In this document: piece by piece, positions 62,268 through 64,000 of the stretch
Layout: the number at the start of each line of letters is the position of its first letter
How positions within the stretch are numbered: the first letter of the stretch is position 1
Origin: Clostridiales bacterium
GTDB taxonomy: Bacteria > Bacillota > Clostridia > Christensenellales > Aristaeellaceae
Assembly: GCA_022787165.1 (NCBI GenBank)
Contig: JALFVL010000025.1
Coordinates: forward strand, 1-64,000
Direction of reading: 5' to 3'
DNA: 64,000 bases
The notes under the pieces: generated by a model
Database searches by the model: none
What the model saw: the letters and a program-made list of their open reading frames with translations, nothing else
Told to the model about the DNA's origin: nothing
Made by a program: the position numbers and the translations under genes

Positions 62268-63212
62268 ATGAAGTACATTGGCGTGGATCTGGGCGGCACC
62301 GGCATCAAGGCCGGCGTGGTGACACAGGAGGGTGAGATTCTCTCCAAGGGCTCCAAGCCGACGCGGAATGAGCGGCATTATTCGGAGATCATCGCCGATA
62401 TTGCTGCGCTGTGCGAGGAGGTCGTGCGCGACGCGGGGCTGACGATGGCGGATATCGCCTCCATCGGCGTGGGCGTTCCGGGCATTTGCGACCCGAAGAC
62501 CGGCGTGATTCCCTTCTGCACGAACCTGGGCTGGCACGAGGTGCCGTTTGTCGAGGAGATGCACAAGCACCTTCCTCTTCCCGTGCAGGTGAGCAACGAT
62601 GCGACCGTCGCGGGCTTCGCGGAGTCCATTGCGGGCGTGAGCGCGGGCACGGAGTCGAGCGTCTTTGTGACGCTGGGCACCGGCGTGGGCGGCGGCATCG
62701 TCATCGGCGGGCGTCCGTTCTCCGGCGCGCACGGCGTCGGCTCCGAGATCGGCCACATGATTCTGCAGATGGACGGCGAGCTGTGCACCTGCGGCAACCG
62801 CGGCTGCTTTGAGCGCTATGCCTCCGCCACCGCGATCATCCGCGAGGCGAGAAAGGCCGTCGCCAGTCATCCCGAAAGCGCCATCATGGCCAAATGCGGC
62901 GGTGATCCGGAGAAGATCAACGCGAAGATCGTCATCGACAGCGCCAAGGAGGGCGACGAGACCGGCAAGGCCGTCTTCGCGCAGTATGTCAAGGGGCTGG
63001 CGCTTGGCCTGGTGAGCATCATCAACATCCTCGATCCGGAGGTCATCGTGCTGGGCGGCGGCGTCTCGATGGCGGGCGACTTCCTGCTTGACGCCGTGCG
63101 CGAGGCGATGAAGCCGTATATTTTCTACAAGACCATGCCCTATGCGCGCGTGGAGCTCGCCCGCCTGGGCGCGGACGCGGGCATCATTGGCGCCGCGCTG
63201 CTGGGCCGCTGA
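62268..63212 (+). CDS. glcK: ROK family glucokinase
   Basis: 314 residues. ATP loop YIGVDLGGTGIKAGVV, sugar site with the Asn-Asp pair in VSNDATVAGFAE, phosphate loop TLGTGVGGGIVIGG, EIGHMIL and the zinc ligands CTCGNRGCFE of ROK proteins; C-terminal VIVLGGGVSMAG. Kinase for glucose entering without the PTS. ATG 62268 is nine bases after AAAGAGG; a GTG at 62262 is too near. Probably in one transcript with hprK. Confidence 0.93.
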   Translation: MKYIGVDLGGTGIKAGVVTQEGEILSKGSKPTRNERHYSEIIADIAALCEEVVRDAGLTMADIASIGVGVPGICDPKTGVIPFCTNLGWHEVPFVEEMHKHLPLPVQVSNDATVAGFAESIAGVSAGTESSVFVTLGTGVGGGIVIGGRPFSGAHGVGSEIGHMILQMDGELCTCGNRGCFERYASATAIIREARKAVASHPESAIMAKCGGDPEKINAKIVIDSAKEGDETGKAVFAQYVKGLALGLVSIINILDPEVIVLGGGVSMAGDFLLDAVREAMKPYIFYKTMPYARVELARLGADAGIIGAALLGR

Positions 63213-63272
63213 GACGCGCGGGAGGCGGCGCTTCGGGGACACCTGACCCTTTCAGGGCTGAAAAAGCAAACA

Positions 63273-63312
63273 GACATCCCTGCGCATGACGGAAATCATG
63301 CGCAGGGATGTC
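63273..63312 (+). terminator. Bidirectional terminator behind glcK
   Basis: GACATCCCTGCGCATGA (63273-63289) pairs perfectly with TCATGCGCAGGGATGTC (63296-63312). Confidence 0.8.
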
Positions 63313-63335
63313 CTGTTCTATACAGGCCGTGCGCG

Positions 63336-64000
63336 TCATTTGCGCCCGGGCGCAGCCTGATCGCAGATGTGCGTATAGCCCGGAATCTTCGGGTCGCGGC
63401 CAATCTGCGTGTTGTCCTGCGTGCGGCTTTGCAGCTCGGCGACGGGATGCGGCGCGATCTCGAAGCGATAATCCTGCCCGGACTGGCGGATTGCGCGGTC
63501 GATGACGGCGTGGCTGGCGACGTGCTCCGCCTTGTTGTGTACGGCGCCCTGGTAGACGAAGAACGGGTCGCTCTCGCCAAGCTCCTGCACGGGCGCAGGG
63601 CTGTCGTTCTTGTAGGTGAGCTGCACGGTCGTGAGCACGGAGCGGACGTAGTCGACGTTCGATTCGAGCCGGATGGGCGCCGGGAAGGTTGGGTCAGGGA
63701 TGAGCTGCTTCCAGTGCTTGTGCTCAAAGCGGTCGAGCAGCTGCGACGCGCGGTGCAGCTGGGCCAGCTCCTGCTCCAGATGGCGCGTCCAGACGCGGCG
63801 GATGTGCTCGTCCGTCTCCGTCTGCTCGCAGGACCAGTAGAGGTAGCATTCGGTGTATTCGTGCATCAGCAGACCCTCGAGCCATGTCGCGGGAACCGCC
63901 TGAAGGGCCTCATATTGCGTGACGTGCTGCTCCTCAATCATGCCGATCTCCTGATAGAGCTTGCGGCCGACGTCGTTGTCGTAAAACCCGGCGATATTCA
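63336..64000 (-). CDS. Ferritin-like protein, N-terminal part outside window
   Basis: The frame stays open to the right edge (codons GFYDNDVGRKLYQE precede the ATG at 63941), so at least 220 residues are visible and the true start lies beyond 64000. Two helix pairs with metal-type Glu/His spacing: GMIEEQHVTQYEALQ and LMHEYTECYLYWSCEQTE with HLEQELAQLHRAS, as in rubrerythrin/ferritin-like four-helix proteins. The C-terminal 90 residues (PAPIRLESNVDYVRSVLTTV and after) lie outside the bundle. Function unknown; di-iron binding is inferred. Confidence 0.65.
   Translation of the reverse strand, partial: NIAGFYDNDVGRKLYQEIGMIEEQHVTQYEALQAVPATWLEGLLMHEYTECYLYWSCEQTETDEHIRRVWTRHLEQELAQLHRASQLLDRFEHKHWKQLIPDPTFPAPIRLESNVDYVRSVLTTVQLTYKNDSPAPVQELGESDPFFVYQGAVHNKAEHVASHAVIDRAIRQSGQDYRFEIAPHPVAELQSRTQDNTQIGRDPKIPGYTHICDQAAPGRK

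Overview
The window looks like chromosomal DNA of a high-GC, low-motility-signal member of the Clostridia (Bacillota). Pointers to this are strong AAGGAGG-type ribosome binding sites, consensus TTGACA/TATAAT promoters with 17-base spacers, a T-box leucine riboswitch before leuA, an SPOCS/LysM spore-coat protein of the SipL type, butyrate kinase, HPr kinase, RNase Y, an Rrf2-nifS-nifU cluster and the rpsF-ssb-rpsR operon. Stop codons are TAA or TGA almost throughout; only recQ ends in TAG. I cannot name genus or species from sequence alone.

Layout. 1-2140 is the right-hand part of an integrated mobile element of lower GC (XRE-type regulator cut by the window edge, small element-borne protein, excisionase-like HTH protein, sigma-70 region 4 protein), all on the minus strand. 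2150-2640 is a GC-rich non-coding junction with a degenerate direct repeat. 2.6-9 kb holds a MazG-like pyrophosphohydrolase, a secreted LmbE/PIG-L deacetylase, a TetR regulator, an ATP-grasp/esterase pair and a DUF4397-type protein. Two serine tRNA genes (TGA, GCT) at 9.1-9.3 kb are followed by two tandem palindromic units that each end in a copy of the tRNA 3' end. 9.7-19.7 kb: SipL-like protein, iron-sulfur assembly genes, a secreted right-handed-repeat protein, tgt, yajC with a 94-base tandem repeat behind it, and rpsF-ssb-rpsR. 20-26 kb: obgE-yhbY, a TSUP-like membrane protein, a MATE transporter, T-box and leuA. 26-31 kb: butyrate kinase translationally overlapped with a LacI regulator, whose probable operators (TGAAATCGATTGC) flank the promoter of a three-gene catabolic operon.

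31-42 kb: HdeD-like and TSUP membrane proteins, trkA-trkH potassium uptake, a Gfo/Idh/MocA oxidoreductase interrupted by an amber codon, an EF-G paralogue with altered GTPase motifs, an Eis-like acetyltransferase and rny. 42-49.6 kb: a five-gene operon with overlapping ends (recQ, two GT39-like membrane glycosyltransferases, an Ldh-family oxidoreductase, a MATE exporter). 49.7-50.3 kb: three tiny, unrecognised peptide genes in a row with their own promoter, the most promising candidate for something undescribed. 50.8-64 kb: EamA transporter, typA and prfC, a secreted SH3-like protein related to the one at 17.8 kb, a third MATE exporter, a HAD phosphatase, a secreted peptidoglycan-binding protein, a phosphohexomutase, hprK, a ROK glucokinase and the C-terminal part of a ferritin-like protein.

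The window also carries a dispersed two-hairpin intergenic repeat in three places (5.4, 38.9 and 61.0 kb). No rRNA, CRISPR array, complete prophage or transposase gene was seen.
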